DNA of 64,000 bases from Microbacterium oxydans (GCF_900095745.1 NZ_FMIR01000019.1:1-64000), one strand, 5' to 3'. Numbered from the stretch's first letter, positions 9,576 to 17,575 are shown. The notes: generated by a model from the sequence alone, not told the origin. Made by a program: numbers and translations.

Positions 9576-10210
9576 AGATCGAGCGATTCGCCGGGCTCCA
9601 GAACGAAGAACTCGCCGCCGCCCTGCTCGGTCGCCCACTGCAGCCGCTGGCGGTGCATGTTCTTCCCGATGACCGAGAGCGTCATGTCGTGGGTGCCGAA
9701 GGCGCGACGCGGCGCGACAGCGAGCACATAGTCCATCGCCTCGCCGATCTTCAGCCAGGGCGCTCCGAGCGGAGCAGCGAGCGTGCCGACCGCGACCCCC
9801 TCCGGAACCGCGTAGGAATCGCCGGGGTAGTAGAGCTCGTCGTTCACCAGCACGCCGACGTTCTCGACGACGGGCAGCGACGAGTGGATGACCTCGTGCG
9901 TGCCGCCGAAGAACCGGAGCGAGAAGCCGCCGATCTCGACGGTTTCGCCGGGGGAGACCACGGTGATGTCGTACCCCTCCGCCGCCCGGGCAACTCCGGA
10001 CGGCGCGAAGATCGGCGTGCCCGGCGCCGCGCGCAGGAGCCGGTCGAAGTGATCGGAGGTCCAGTGGTCGGGGTGCTCGTGGGTGATCACGATCGCGACC
10101 AGGCCGTCGAGATCCACCAGCGGTGCGGTGAAGGAACCCGGATCGATCAGCAGGGTCTTCCCGCCGGCATCGAGGCGAAGGGCGGCATGTTCGAACTTGG
10201 TGACGCGCAT
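9572..10210 (-). CDS. Metallo-beta-lactamase fold metal-dependent hydrolase
   Basis: This 212-residue protein belongs to the UlaG-like branch of the MBL superfamily. The metal motif HEHPDH follows the strand LVAIVITHEHPDHW. Later histidines occur in FFGGTHEVIH and FGTHDM, and the segment ELYYPGDSYAVPEG supplies a further metal-binding Asp. The substrate is unknown. The frame is open to 10315, but the family fold begins at the ATG at 10210 (MRVTKFEHAALRL), which is preceded by GAAGGAG. It lies upstream of, and is coupled to, the GNAT gene. Confidence 0.82.
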   Translation of the reverse strand: MRVTKFEHAALRLDAGGKTLLIDPGSFTAPLVDLDGLVAIVITHEHPDHWTSDHFDRLLRAAPGTPIFAPSGVARAAEGYDITVVSPGETVEIGGFSLRFFGGTHEVIHSSLPVVENVGVLVNDELYYPGDSYAVPEGVAVGTLAAPLGAPWLKIGEAMDYVLAVAPRRAFGTHDMTLSVIGKNMHRQRLQWATEQGGGEFFVLEPGESLDL

Positions 10211-10293
10211 GAGACGAGTCAACTCCTTCAACCGGCGCACGGCAAACGGATTCTGCGCGCCACGCCCGGGAGTCAGGTCGGGGTGGCGTCGAT

Positions 10294-10323
10294 TTGGCGG
10301 ACCGAGAAATGCCATGGCATACT
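10294..10323 (+). promoter_or_regulatory. Promoter of tRNA-Glu
   Basis: TTGGCG (10294-10299) and CATACT (10318-10323) are separated by 18 bp, a good sigma-70-type pair, and would start transcription about 30 nt before the mature tRNA. A perfect 12-bp palindrome, ATGCCATGGCAT (10309-10320), overlaps the -10 box; whether it binds anything is unknown. Confidence 0.6.
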
Positions 10324-10359
10324 TGAACGGTTGTCGCGCGACGGAAACGTCCGCCAGAC

Positions 10360-10432
10360 GGCCCCATCGTATAGCGGCCTAGTACGCTGCCCTCTCACGG
10401 CGGTAACGCGGGTTCGAATCCCGCTGGGGTCA
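10360..10432 (+). tRNA. tRNA-Glu (anticodon CTC)
   Basis: A full cloverleaf can be folded. The acceptor stem is GGCCCCA with TGGGGTC (one G-U pair), the D arm closes GTA with TAC, the anticodon stem is CTGCC/GGCGG with loop CTCTCAC (anticodon CTC), and the T arm is GCGGG-TTCGAAT-CCCGC. The discriminator is A, and CCA is not encoded. This is the tRNA that reads GAG, the dominant Glu codon in this high-GC genome. A terminator hairpin follows after 10 nt. Confidence 0.95.
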
Positions 10433-10441
10433 CACAACATG

Positions 10442-10471
10442 AGAAAGCCTCCGGTTCGCCGGGGGCTTTCT
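10442..10471 (+). terminator. Rho-independent terminator of tRNA-Glu
   Basis: A 13-bp stem (AGAAAGCCTCCGG with its complement, one G-U pair) closes a TTCG tetraloop and is followed by TGCTTTT. It is a well-formed intrinsic terminator 10 nt after the tRNA. Confidence 0.9.
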
Positions 10472-10488
10472 TGCTTTTCACGCTCAGA

Positions 10489-11802
10489 TCACGGCGCGGA
10501 CGCCTTCGTGAACCACAGCGCCGCGCCCGTTCCGACGGCGGCCGCTGCAGCGAGCGGGAAGTCGAGTCCGTACGCGGTGATCGCGATGATCGGCGTGACG
10601 AAGACCACGACGGCAGCGACCGTGACCGCCGTCGACGGGCGGCGCGGCACGCCGAATCGTGGCACTCTCTCGAACCGACCAAGCCACAGGGAGAGCAGCC
10701 ATACGGCAGCCAGCACGACCACGAAGAACAGGGGTCGCGTCCACCACCACAGCGGACTTCCCGGCGACGGCAACGGCAACGGCAGGAGGAGCTCGATGCC
10801 GACGAGCACCATGATCACCGGGAGATGCCAGAGGTAGATCGTCATCAGCCGCGACCCGATGAGGAAGACAACTCCCTGCGCCGCTCTGGTGCGCATGATG
10901 GCGGTCAGAGGGCGGTGCAGGATGGTCAGCGCCGCGGTCTGGATCACAGCGAGGACAGCCATCGTGGCTGTCGGCGGCCACTGGTTGCCGAGCATGCTCT
11001 GCGTGTAGCCGCCGAGAGACACGAGAGCCCACAGGGCCACGTATCCGCCCGCGATCATCAGTACGAGCTGCCACCAGGTGCGGAGTGCGAACCAGCCGTC
11101 GTAGAGGAAGAATCCGACCTGCTGTGCGAACAGCCACGCGAACAGGATGTTCGGGATGCCGGAGAGTTCCTGGCCGAGGCCATACCCCGTGGGAGGAAGG
11201 GGGTCGATGCCCAGGATGCCGCCGACGAAGAGGAATCGGAAGGCATCGACGGCCAGAGCCGCGGCGAACAGGATCAGCAGGATCCATGCACCGTGTCGCT
11301 CATGGAGCCGCATCATGGTCGGTGCCAGGGCCTGCGCGATCATGTAGGCGGCGAGGAACCACAGCGGCGACCCGACGCCGATCGCGACCGTGTCCACGAG
11401 TGCCGGATCGACGCCGAGCATCCGTGCCGCGCCGAGGGCGATCGTGAAGAAGAGGAAGAGCGGGAGGGCAGGGCGGGCGAGGCGTGCCAGTCGCACGCGC
11501 ACGAAGGTGTCTGCGCTCTCGCGACGAGCGACGGCTGATCGCCATCCGGCTCGTGCGGCGTATCCGCCGACCACGAAGAACAGCGGCATGATGTTCGCGA
11601 TCCAGGAGGCGGCGGTGAACCACGACTGGGTCTCGACGGTCTTCTCGATCAGGAGCGACCCGTCCGATTCCCGCCCGACCCCGGTGAAGAGGACATGCAC
11701 GAACACGACGAGCAGCACGCAGGCGACACGGACCAGGTCGAGAGTGAGGTCGCGGCCGACCGGCACGGCGCGTGACCGGGGATCGATGGCGGCTCTGCTC
11801 AT
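10489..11802 (-). CDS. Acyltransferase 3 family membrane protein
   Basis: This 437-residue integral membrane protein has about ten hydrophobic segments. It opens with DLTLDLVRVACVLLVVFVHVLF, in which the early Arg and the His at the end of the first helix match the acyltransferase-3 (OafA/YrhL-like) pattern, and continues through FFVVGGYAARAGW. Such proteins move acyl groups onto extracytoplasmic sugars or lipids. The target here is unknown. A TAGAGT hexamer (11810-11815, reverse strand) lies 7 nt before the ATG, favouring this start and a leaderless mRNA. It appears to be monocistronic. Confidence 0.82.
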   Translation of the reverse strand: MSRAAIDPRSRAVPVGRDLTLDLVRVACVLLVVFVHVLFTGVGRESDGSLLIEKTVETQSWFTAASWIANIMPLFFVVGGYAARAGWRSAVARRESADTFVRVRLARLARPALPLFLFFTIALGAARMLGVDPALVDTVAIGVGSPLWFLAAYMIAQALAPTMMRLHERHGAWILLILFAAALAVDAFRFLFVGGILGIDPLPPTGYGLGQELSGIPNILFAWLFAQQVGFFLYDGWFALRTWWQLVLMIAGGYVALWALVSLGGYTQSMLGNQWPPTATMAVLAVIQTAALTILHRPLTAIMRTRAAQGVVFLIGSRLMTIYLWHLPVIMVLVGIELLLPLPLPSPGSPLWWWTRPLFFVVVLAAVWLLSLWLGRFERVPRFGVPRRPSTAVTVAAVVVFVTPIIAITAYGLDFPLAAAAAVGTGAALWFTKASAP

Positions 11803-11852
11803 GGCAACGACTCTAACCGCCGGCGGATCGGCGCCCGCTCGGGCGGCGGGAG

Positions 11853-12971
11853 TCAGATCTGGTCGGGACCGGCTTCTTCCGCCACCGACGAGGGTGCGGA
11901 TCGACGGTTCCGGCGCGCTCGACGGATCAGCCACACGATCAGTACGACGACACCGACGACCGCGACCCAGGGGAGGACGAAGCCCAGTGCGATGACGAGG
12001 GCGTTCAGCGAGACGACGAGGCCGTTCCATCCGGCGAGCAGGCCATCGGCGAACCCGGCGGGATCGGCGGTGGTGGCCGTCGTCGCTCTGGTGAGTTGCA
12101 CCTGAAGCGATGACATCGCTACCTGATCCTGCAGGGACTCGAGCTGCTGCTCATACGACTCGAGCTGCGCCTGTCGGTCGGTCAGCGCGACCTCGGCCTC
12201 GATCAGCTCGGAGACGCTGCCCGACTGCGCCATCAGCTCGGTGAGACGGTCGACGGACGCGCGCGTCGAGTCGACGCGCGCCTGAAGATCGATCGACACC
12301 GAGGTCACGTCCTGCTTCGACGTCGACGACGAGAGGACGTCACCGGTCTCTCCGAGCGCGGCGATCACCTCCGGCAGATCTGCGGAGGGCACGCGGATGC
12401 TGATCCAGCCGTACGCCGAGTCGGCGGGAGCCGGTTCGGACGTGCCGTCGATGGCGACGGACTTCCCGATCTCGGTGCTCTCCACGTAGCCGTCGTGCTC
12501 CTCGGCGAGGTTCGCAATCGCCGAAGCGGCGTCCGCGATGCTCTTCACCTGGACGGTCGCCTGGGCGGTCGCGATGATCTCCCGATCGCCCTCGCTGCTG
12601 TCGGCGCCGGCGATGGTGGAGTCGGAGATGCTCCCGGGGAGCGATTCGGGTGCGGAGTCGGACATCTGCTCCGGCGATGACGACGAGGAATCCATCGAGA
12701 CGCCGCCCGGCATGCTCAGCCCCTCGGCCGTCGATGTTGCGGCGCCACCGACCGCGCCGAGGATCGGGGGCGTCACGAGGACGCCGACGACGAAGGCCGC
12801 GGCGATGCCGCCGCCGGTGAGCCAGCGGCGGCGGCGCTTCCTGGCGCGCTCGGCCTGCGGATGCGCGGGGGAGCGTTCTGCGGCGATCTCGGTGAACACG
12901 GCGGTCTCGATGCGGGCGATGGTGTCGTCCGACAGCACCGGCAGCTCGCTGCGGGGATTCTGGTCGTTCAT
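11853..12971 (-). CDS. DUF4349 membrane protein, likely partner of the adjacent sigma factor
   Basis: This 372-residue protein has a cytoplasmic N-terminus, one transmembrane segment near residues 52-75, and an extracytoplasmic DUF4349 domain. Recognisable parts are the IRVPSADLPEVIAALGETG block, the DVTSVSIDLQARVDSTRASV stretch and a coiled coil around QLESYEQQLESLQDQV. A second transmembrane segment near the C-terminus (ALVIALGFVLPWVAVVGVVV) is followed by a basic tail. The ATG overlaps the stop of the ECF sigma gene (ATGA), so the two are co-translated. The position and the cytoplasmic N-terminal stretch fit an anti-sigma-like role, but no zinc-type anti-sigma motif is visible. Confidence 0.85.
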   Translation of the reverse strand: MNDQNPRSELPVLSDDTIARIETAVFTEIAAERSPAHPQAERARKRRRRWLTGGGIAAAFVVGVLVTPPILGAVGGAATSTAEGLSMPGGVSMDSSSSSPEQMSDSAPESLPGSISDSTIAGADSSEGDREIIATAQATVQVKSIADAASAIANLAEEHDGYVESTEIGKSVAIDGTSEPAPADSAYGWISIRVPSADLPEVIAALGETGDVLSSSTSKQDVTSVSIDLQARVDSTRASVDRLTELMAQSGSVSELIEAEVALTDRQAQLESYEQQLESLQDQVAMSSLQVQLTRATTATTADPAGFADGLLAGWNGLVVSLNALVIALGFVLPWVAVVGVVVLIVWLIRRARRNRRSAPSSVAEEAGPDQI

Positions 12972-13528
12972 GCGTCTCTCACTTCCTTCACGGCGCCGCG
13001 CAACCGGGTGCGCACTCGGGAGAGACGATTGCGGACGACCGCGTGCGTGATGCCCAATTCCTCGGCCGCGGCCTGATACGCGTAGCCCTCGGACGCGCAC
13101 AGACGGAAGATCTCGCGGTCGAGATCGTTCAGGGTCCCCACCTCGACGGCGATCCGGGCGGCGAGCTCGGCCGTGATGACCTGTTCCTCGACGCTGATCG
13201 TGTCGGGCAACAGGGTCTCGTCGACGGCCTCGGCGGTGTGCGCCTGATCGCGGCGGCGCTGGCGCAACCGGTTCGCGGCCTGGAAGCGGCAGATCGTGGC
13301 CAGCCAGGGCAGGATCGACTCGCCCTGGAGCTCGAGAGCGGGGAGCTTGCGCCAGGCGACGACGAACGTCTCCTGGGTGACGTCCTCCGCGTCGGCGGGC
13401 GACGCCAGGATGCCCTGGGCGATCCAGTAGACCGGCCGCACGTGTGCGCGGTACAGCTCGCGGAAGGCGCTCTCGTCGCCGGCCGCGGCCTGCGCCGCCC
13501 ATTTCTGATCACTCGTCTGCACGGGCAT
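12968..13528 (-). CDS. ECF-type RNA polymerase sigma factor
   Basis: This 186-residue sigma-70 family protein has region 2 (ESAFRELYRAHVRPVYWIAQGI, then DAEDVTQETFVVAWRKL) and region 4 (LNDLDREIFRLCASEGYAYQ, then AAEELGITHAVVRNRLSRVR, a typical region 4.2 helix-turn-helix). Regions 1 and 3 are absent, which defines the ECF class. It precedes and overlaps the DUF4349 membrane gene. ECF sigma factors usually activate their own promoter; I could not identify a convincing autoregulated -35/-10 pair in the 120 bp upstream. Confidence 0.92.
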   Translation of the reverse strand: MPVQTSDQKWAAQAAAGDESAFRELYRAHVRPVYWIAQGILASPADAEDVTQETFVVAWRKLPALELQGESILPWLATICRFQAANRLRQRRRDQAHTAEAVDETLLPDTISVEEQVITAELAARIAVEVGTLNDLDREIFRLCASEGYAYQAAAEELGITHAVVRNRLSRVRTRLRGAVKEVRDA

Positions 13529-13650
13529 CCTGATTCCGTTCGGTGTCTCTCACCAGGGAGGTGTCGATCGCTGCCTCATCGTCTCAGATCCGGTCGCCGT
13601 ATTCGTCTCGATCGCTGTTCCCCGCGGTGCCGCGGCTCCGGTAGCATTGC

Positions 13651-13758
13651 CCGGGCGAGAGGGAGTATCCCGGATCCGCGCGTAACGTCATCACGAGCAC
13701 CGTCATCGCTGCTCCGGGCGCGCGACGCACATCTGTGCGGGGGAGAGACTTTCGACTG
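13651..13758 (+). ncRNA. Probable yybP-ykoY (manganese) riboswitch in the terC leader
   Basis: The conserved landmarks of the yybP-ykoY class occur in order: GGGAGTA (13661-13667), CGTCATCAC (13686-13694) and GAGAGACT (13743-13750). The flanks CGAGAG (13656-13661) and CTTTCG (13749-13754) pair to form a P1 stem, and a hairpin CGCAC-ATCT-GTGCG lies inside. This family senses Mn2+ and is known upstream of TerC-type genes. The regulated gene begins 36 nt after the element. A TAGCAT at 13642-13647 is a plausible -10 box placing the RNA start near 13654. A covariance-model search was not possible here. Confidence 0.7.
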
Positions 13759-13793
13759 ATTCCCGACCCCTCCGCGAAAGGCCTGTGCGCCCC

Positions 13794-14798
13794 TTGGAAA
13801 TCCCCGTCTGGTTCGAGATCACCTCGATGGTCGTCCTCACGATCATCCTGATCGCCGACCTGCTCCTCATCCGGCTGCGGCCGCACATCCCCTCGACGAA
13901 GGAGTCCACCCTGTGGGTGGTCTTCTACGTGGGTCTCGCACTGCTGTTCGCCGTGCTCCTGGGCAACGTCGGCGGCTGGCAGAACGCCGGCGACTTCATC
14001 ACCGGCTGGGCACTGGAATACAGCCTGTCGATCGACAACCTGTTCGTCTTCGTCCTGATCATGGCCCAGTTCGCGGTGCCGCGGCGCCTGCAGCAGCAGG
14101 TCCTCATGGTCGGCATCATCATCGCGCTGATCCTGCGCGGCCTCTTCATCCTCGCCGGCGTCGCGATCGTCGAGAACTTCTCGCCGATCTTCTACATCTT
14201 CGGCGCATTCCTCATCTGGACGGCGATCCGTCAGGCGATGCCCGACGGTGATCATGAGGGTGAGGTCAAGCGCGAGAACTTCATCGTGCGCCTGCTCCGT
14301 CGTCGCGTCGACATCAGCGAGGAGTACGACGGATCGAAGATCCGCACCACGGTGAACGGCAAGCGCATGTGGACGCCCATGGTGATCGTCTTCATCACGA
14401 TCGGCGTCACCGACCTCATCTTCGCGATCGACTCGATCCCCGCGATCTTCGAGATCACCACGAACGGATTCCTCGTCTTCGCGGCCAACATCTTCGCGCT
14501 CATGGGGCTGCGTCAGCTCTACTTCCTGCTGGGTGACCTGCTCGATCGCCTCCGCTACCTGCACTACGGCATCGCGGTGATCCTCGGCTTCATCGGCATC
14601 AAGCTGATCCTGCACGCGCTGCACGTCAACGAGCTGCCGTTCATCAACGGCGGTCAGCACGTCGAGTGGGTGCCTGACATCAGCAACATGGTCTCGCTCG
14701 GCGTGATCCTGGCCTCGATGACCATCGCCACGGTCGCGAGCCTCATCGCCTCCTCGCACGACAAGCGCGCGGAGAAGAAGGCAGCGCTCAGCGAGTAG
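13794..14798 (+). CDS. TerC family integral membrane protein (probable Mn2+ exporter)
   Basis: This protein of about 334 residues has eight to nine hydrophobic helices. Family signatures are YSLSIDNLFVFVLIMAQF and FAIDSIPAIFEITTNGFLVF, whose acidic residues inside the membrane are the conserved TerC metal site. TerC proteins export Mn2+ and help metalate secreted enzymes; the riboswitch-like leader supports that role. GTG 13785 and TTG 13794 are both possible starts. I prefer TTG, because the GAAAGG at 13776-13781 is too close to the GTG and the family usually begins at this IPxWFEI segment. Confidence 0.9.
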   Translation: MEIPVWFEITSMVVLTIILIADLLLIRLRPHIPSTKESTLWVVFYVGLALLFAVLLGNVGGWQNAGDFITGWALEYSLSIDNLFVFVLIMAQFAVPRRLQQQVLMVGIIIALILRGLFILAGVAIVENFSPIFYIFGAFLIWTAIRQAMPDGDHEGEVKRENFIVRLLRRRVDISEEYDGSKIRTTVNGKRMWTPMVIVFITIGVTDLIFAIDSIPAIFEITTNGFLVFAANIFALMGLRQLYFLLGDLLDRLRYLHYGIAVILGFIGIKLILHALHVNELPFINGGQHVEWVPDISNMVSLGVILASMTIATVASLIASSHDKRAEKKAALSE

Positions 14799-14802
14799 TC
14801 CC

Positions 14803-14845
14803 GCAGGCGACCTGCGCGCCTCAGAACGCGCGCAGGTTCGCCTGC
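14803..14845. terminator. Bidirectional terminator between terC and the monooxygenase gene
   Basis: A 16- to 17-bp inverted repeat with a single bulged base (GCAGGCGACCTGCGCG with its mirror at 14829-14845) lies between two convergent genes and includes the last codons of the minus-strand gene. No T-tract follows, as is common in actinobacteria. Confidence 0.75.
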
Positions 14846-16134
14846 AGACCGCCGTCCACGTACTCCCGGCGGAGAATGCCGCGGCGGCGCAGGACGGGCA
14901 CGAGTTCGTCGAGCGTGCGATGCAGGGTGACCGGATGGAAGTCGCCCCAGAGCAGCACGCCGTCGTTGCCCCACTCGCCGAGCTCTTCGATCAGGTCGGC
15001 GAACTCCTCGGCCGTTCCGACGAAGCCGGAGCGGTCCGTGATCCGGCCTGTGCGGGCGAGCGCCGTCAGATGGGCGCACAGCGGGGCATCCTCGCCGCGG
15101 TCTCCGATCAGGCGCTGGATGCTCCCGCGCGAGACGTGGGCGCCGAAGAGCGAGAGATCGAGCGCCTTGTCGAGGTCGAGCGACGTGAGGTCGGTCTCGA
15201 GGTCGCTGGACTGCTTGCGGGCGATCTGCACCAGCGCGGCGTCGTCGGGATGGGCGGATGCGGCGACGATGCGGTCCGCCTCCTCGCTCGACGACGTGAT
15301 CACGGGCTGGATGGCGAACAGGATCTTGATGTCCTCGGGCTGCCGCCCCTTCGCGATCGCCGCCTCGTGCACCCGGGCACGGTAGTCGCGCACGGACTTC
15401 TCGTTCAGCGGAGCCAGCGCGAGCTGCACATCGGAGTTCGCGCCGGCGAACCCGAGTCCGCGGCCGGAGCCGCCGGGGGAGACGATCGCGGGATCCCCGT
15501 CCGTGAACGGGAGCGCGTTGAGGGGGCCGTCGAATGCGAAGTGCTCGCCCCGGTGCCGGACGGGCTGCAGCTTCGTACCGTCGGCGTACACCCCGGTCTC
15601 GCGGTCGGCGACGAGTGCGCCGTCGTCCCAGCTGTGCCACAGTGCGCGGATTCCGGCGAGCCATTCCTCCGCGCGGTCATACGCCTCGTCGTGACCGAGC
15701 TGCGGCGCGTCCGAGAAGTGTCGTGCGCTCCCGGTGTCGGTGACCACGTTGAGACCCAGCCGATGCCCGCTCAGATGCTGCAGCGTCGCGAACTGGCGCG
15801 CCGCGGTGTACGGGAGATACGCCGCCGGGTTCACCGTCGGCACGACGCCCAGGTGCTTCGTCGCCTGGAAGAGATACGGAGCGAGCAGGAGCGGATCGTG
15901 CTTGGGGCCGCCGAAGGCGTGACGGACCCGCAGATCGATCGTCGACGGCGACCCCAACGACGGCGCGTCCTCGATGATGACCAGGTCGAAGCCCGCCTGC
16001 TCCAGGGTGCGGGCAGCGTCCTGGTACACCTCAGGGCGCGTCCAGTCGTAGTCCCAGTCGAGTGACGGATAGCCCCAGCCCTGCGGCCCGAAACCGCGCG
16101 CCAGGAACCAGCCGAAGTGCTGGGGTCGGCTCAC
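14821..16134 (-). CDS. FMN-dependent monooxygenase, NtaA/SnaA/DszA family
   Basis: This 437-residue luciferase-like (LLM class) flavoprotein has the family start (HFGWFLARGFGPQGWGYPS), the FDLVIIEDA segment, and the TM-barrel blocks LGVVPTVNPAAYLPYTAARQ and HLSGHRLGLNVVTDT. Relatives use FMNH2 and O2 to open nitrilotriacetate, EDTA or organosulfur compounds. No flavin reductase is adjacent. Its GTG overlaps the stop of an O-acetylhomoserine sulfhydrylase gene by 4 bp, which favours a sulfur-scavenging role in which released sulfur feeds methionine synthesis. That link is inference. Confidence 0.88.
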   Translation of the reverse strand: MSRPQHFGWFLARGFGPQGWGYPSLDWDYDWTRPEVYQDAARTLEQAGFDLVIIEDAPSLGSPSTIDLRVRHAFGGPKHDPLLLAPYLFQATKHLGVVPTVNPAAYLPYTAARQFATLQHLSGHRLGLNVVTDTGSARHFSDAPQLGHDEAYDRAEEWLAGIRALWHSWDDGALVADRETGVYADGTKLQPVRHRGEHFAFDGPLNALPFTDGDPAIVSPGGSGRGLGFAGANSDVQLALAPLNEKSVRDYRARVHEAAIAKGRQPEDIKILFAIQPVITSSSEEADRIVAASAHPDDAALVQIARKQSSDLETDLTSLDLDKALDLSLFGAHVSRGSIQRLIGDRGEDAPLCAHLTALARTGRITDRSGFVGTAEEFADLIEELGEWGNDGVLLWGDFHPVTLHRTLDELVPVLRRRGILRREYVDGGLQANLRAF

Positions 16135-17426
16135 GCGACCGTCTCCCGCACGGCGTTCAGCACCTGCGAGAGGTCGGCGACGAGATCCTCGACGTCTTCG
16201 ATGCCGATCGATACCCGCAGCGTGCCGGGGTGCACGCCCAGGATCTCGCGCTCTTCGTCCGTGCGCTGCGCGTGACTCGTGGTCGCCGGATGCAGCACCA
16301 GGGAGCGGACATCTCCGATGTGGGTCATGTGCGTGAAGACCTGCACGCCCTCGACGAACTGTCGTGCGGCGGGCAATCCGCCCCGCAGGGTGAAGGTGAA
16401 GATCGACCCCGATCCGCCCTCGAGGTAGCGGGAGCCGATCTCATGGTCGGGATGCGAGGGGAGCCCGACGTAGTCCACGCTCTCGACCGCGTCGTGCTGT
16501 TCCAACCACTGCGCGATCTGGAGCGCGTTGCGGGACTGCCGCTCGACGCGGAGGCTGAGTGTCTCCACGCCTTGGCCGATCAGGAAGGCGTTGAGCGGAG
16601 ACGGGGACGCGCCGAATCGCGGCGCCACCGACTCCCGGGCGTAGGCGATGCGTGCGCGACCGCCGTGGCGAGCGAAGACGCTGGGAGCGTCGCCCCGCCC
16701 CGGCAGCACGAGGTGCGGCGCATTGTGGCCCGCGTGCTCGGCGTCGAAGCGGCCGTCGTCGACGATCACGCCGCCGAGAACGGATCCGTGTCCGGCGAGG
16801 AATTTCGACGCGGAGTGGACGACGATCGCCGCGCCGTGCTCGATCGGACGCAGCAGGGCCGGGGTCGCCAGGGTGTTGTCCACGATCAGCGGGATCGCGA
16901 ACTCGTCGGCGATGTCGCTGATGGCACGGATGTCGAGCACGTCGTTGCGCGCGTTCGCCACGGACTCGGCGAACACCGCGCGGGTGTTCGGGCGGATCGC
17001 CGCCCGCCAGGCATCCGGATCGGCGATGTCTTCGACGAAAGTCGTCTCGATGTCGAGGCGCGCCAGGTTGTCGAGGAAGAGCCCTCGGGTGCCCTCATAG
17101 ATGTGGGTGGAGGAGACGATGTGGTCGCCGGCCCCCACGACGGTGAGCAGGGCGGTCACGACCGCCGCCTGTCCGCTCGCGACCAGCACCGCGTCCGCGC
17201 CGGACTCCAGGGCTGCGAGCTGACGCTCCACGGCTCGCACCGTCGGGTTGCCCGTGCGCGTGTATCCGAAGCCGGCCCCGGTGCTGAAGTGGTCGGCCGC
17301 GTGGTCGAAGTCGTCGAACTCGAACCCCGCCGTCAGATAGATGGGCGTCGCGCGCGAGGACGCCGTCTCACGGGTTCTCGCCGCGTGGACCGCACGGGTG
17401 GCGAAGCGGGCGGTGTCGACGGTCAT
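16131..17426 (-). CDS. O-acetylhomoserine sulfhydrylase family PLP enzyme
   Basis: This 431-residue Cys/Met-metabolism PLP enzyme would make homocysteine from O-acetylhomoserine and sulfide. Visible motifs are FGYTRTGNPTVRAVERQLAALE near the N-terminus and the cofactor lysine segment VVHSASKFLAGHGSVLGG. The extended C-terminal domain (LSLRVERQSRNALQIAQWL onward) and the length favour the sulfhydrylase over cystathionine gamma-synthase. The frame is open to 17582, but the conserved protein begins at the ATG at 17426, after a GAGAGG. It is divergent from the leuCD leader and coupled to the downstream monooxygenase gene. Confidence 0.88.
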   Translation of the reverse strand: MTVDTARFATRAVHAARTRETASSRATPIYLTAGFEFDDFDHAADHFSTGAGFGYTRTGNPTVRAVERQLAALESGADAVLVASGQAAVVTALLTVVGAGDHIVSSTHIYEGTRGLFLDNLARLDIETTFVEDIADPDAWRAAIRPNTRAVFAESVANARNDVLDIRAISDIADEFAIPLIVDNTLATPALLRPIEHGAAIVVHSASKFLAGHGSVLGGVIVDDGRFDAEHAGHNAPHLVLPGRGDAPSVFARHGGRARIAYARESVAPRFGASPSPLNAFLIGQGVETLSLRVERQSRNALQIAQWLEQHDAVESVDYVGLPSHPDHEIGSRYLEGGSGSIFTFTLRGGLPAARQFVEGVQVFTHMTHIGDVRSLVLHPATTSHAQRTDEEREILGVHPGTLRVSIGIEDVEDLVADLSQVLNAVRETVA

Positions 17427-17495
17427 GCGGTGCCTCTCGGTCGTTCGGGTGCTCAACAGAGTGTCATGACGGGTCGGAGCGTGTCCGAGCGGTGG

Positions 17496-17501
17496 TAATC
17501 T
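17496..17501 (+). promoter_or_regulatory. -10 box of the leuCD leader transcript
   Basis: TAATCT lies 6 nt before the ATG of the leader peptide, the leaderless arrangement seen throughout this window. Transcription would therefore start at or next to the leader peptide's first codon. No strong -35 box is visible. Confidence 0.6.
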
Positions 17502-17507
17502 GACGTC

Positions 17508-17558
17508 ATGCGGACCGTGCTCCTTCTTCTTAGCGGCCGCGACGAGACCTCGATCTGA
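17508..17558 (+). CDS. leuL: Leucine leader peptide upstream of leuC
   Basis: This 16-residue ORF reads [16 protein letters not shown] and stops at TGA, 58 nt before leuC. Four consecutive leucine codons (CTC CTT CTT CTT) use the CTT codon three times, which is scarce elsewhere in this GC-rich window, so low charged tRNA-Leu should stall the ribosome here. Such runs are the hallmark of leader peptides that control leucine biosynthesis by attenuation. The ORF overlaps the left arm of a perfect 10-bp hairpin, so stalling or release would change RNA folding ahead of leuC. Confidence 0.8.
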   Translation: MRTVLLLLSGRDETSI

Positions 17559-17575
17559 GCCCCTCCTCGTCGCGG
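17537..17575 (+). promoter_or_regulatory. Attenuator hairpin between leader peptide and leuC
   Basis: CCGCGACGAG (17537-17546) pairs perfectly with CTCGTCGCGG (17566-17575) around a 19-nt loop that contains the leader peptide's stop codon. A ribosome stalled on the Leu codons (17520-17531) would cover the left arm. There is no U-tract after the stem, so control may act through Rho or translation rather than through an intrinsic terminator. Confidence 0.65.

Noticed and set aside
10360..10432. Integration site at tRNA-Glu
   Set aside because: There is no integrase, no repeat of the tRNA 3' end and no island of foreign composition beside it.
17427..17495. SAM riboswitch upstream of the O-acetylhomoserine sulfhydrylase gene
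   Set aside because: The space between its start and the divergent leuCD promoter is under 80 bp, too short for the known SAM classes, and no conserved SAM-binding core is visible.
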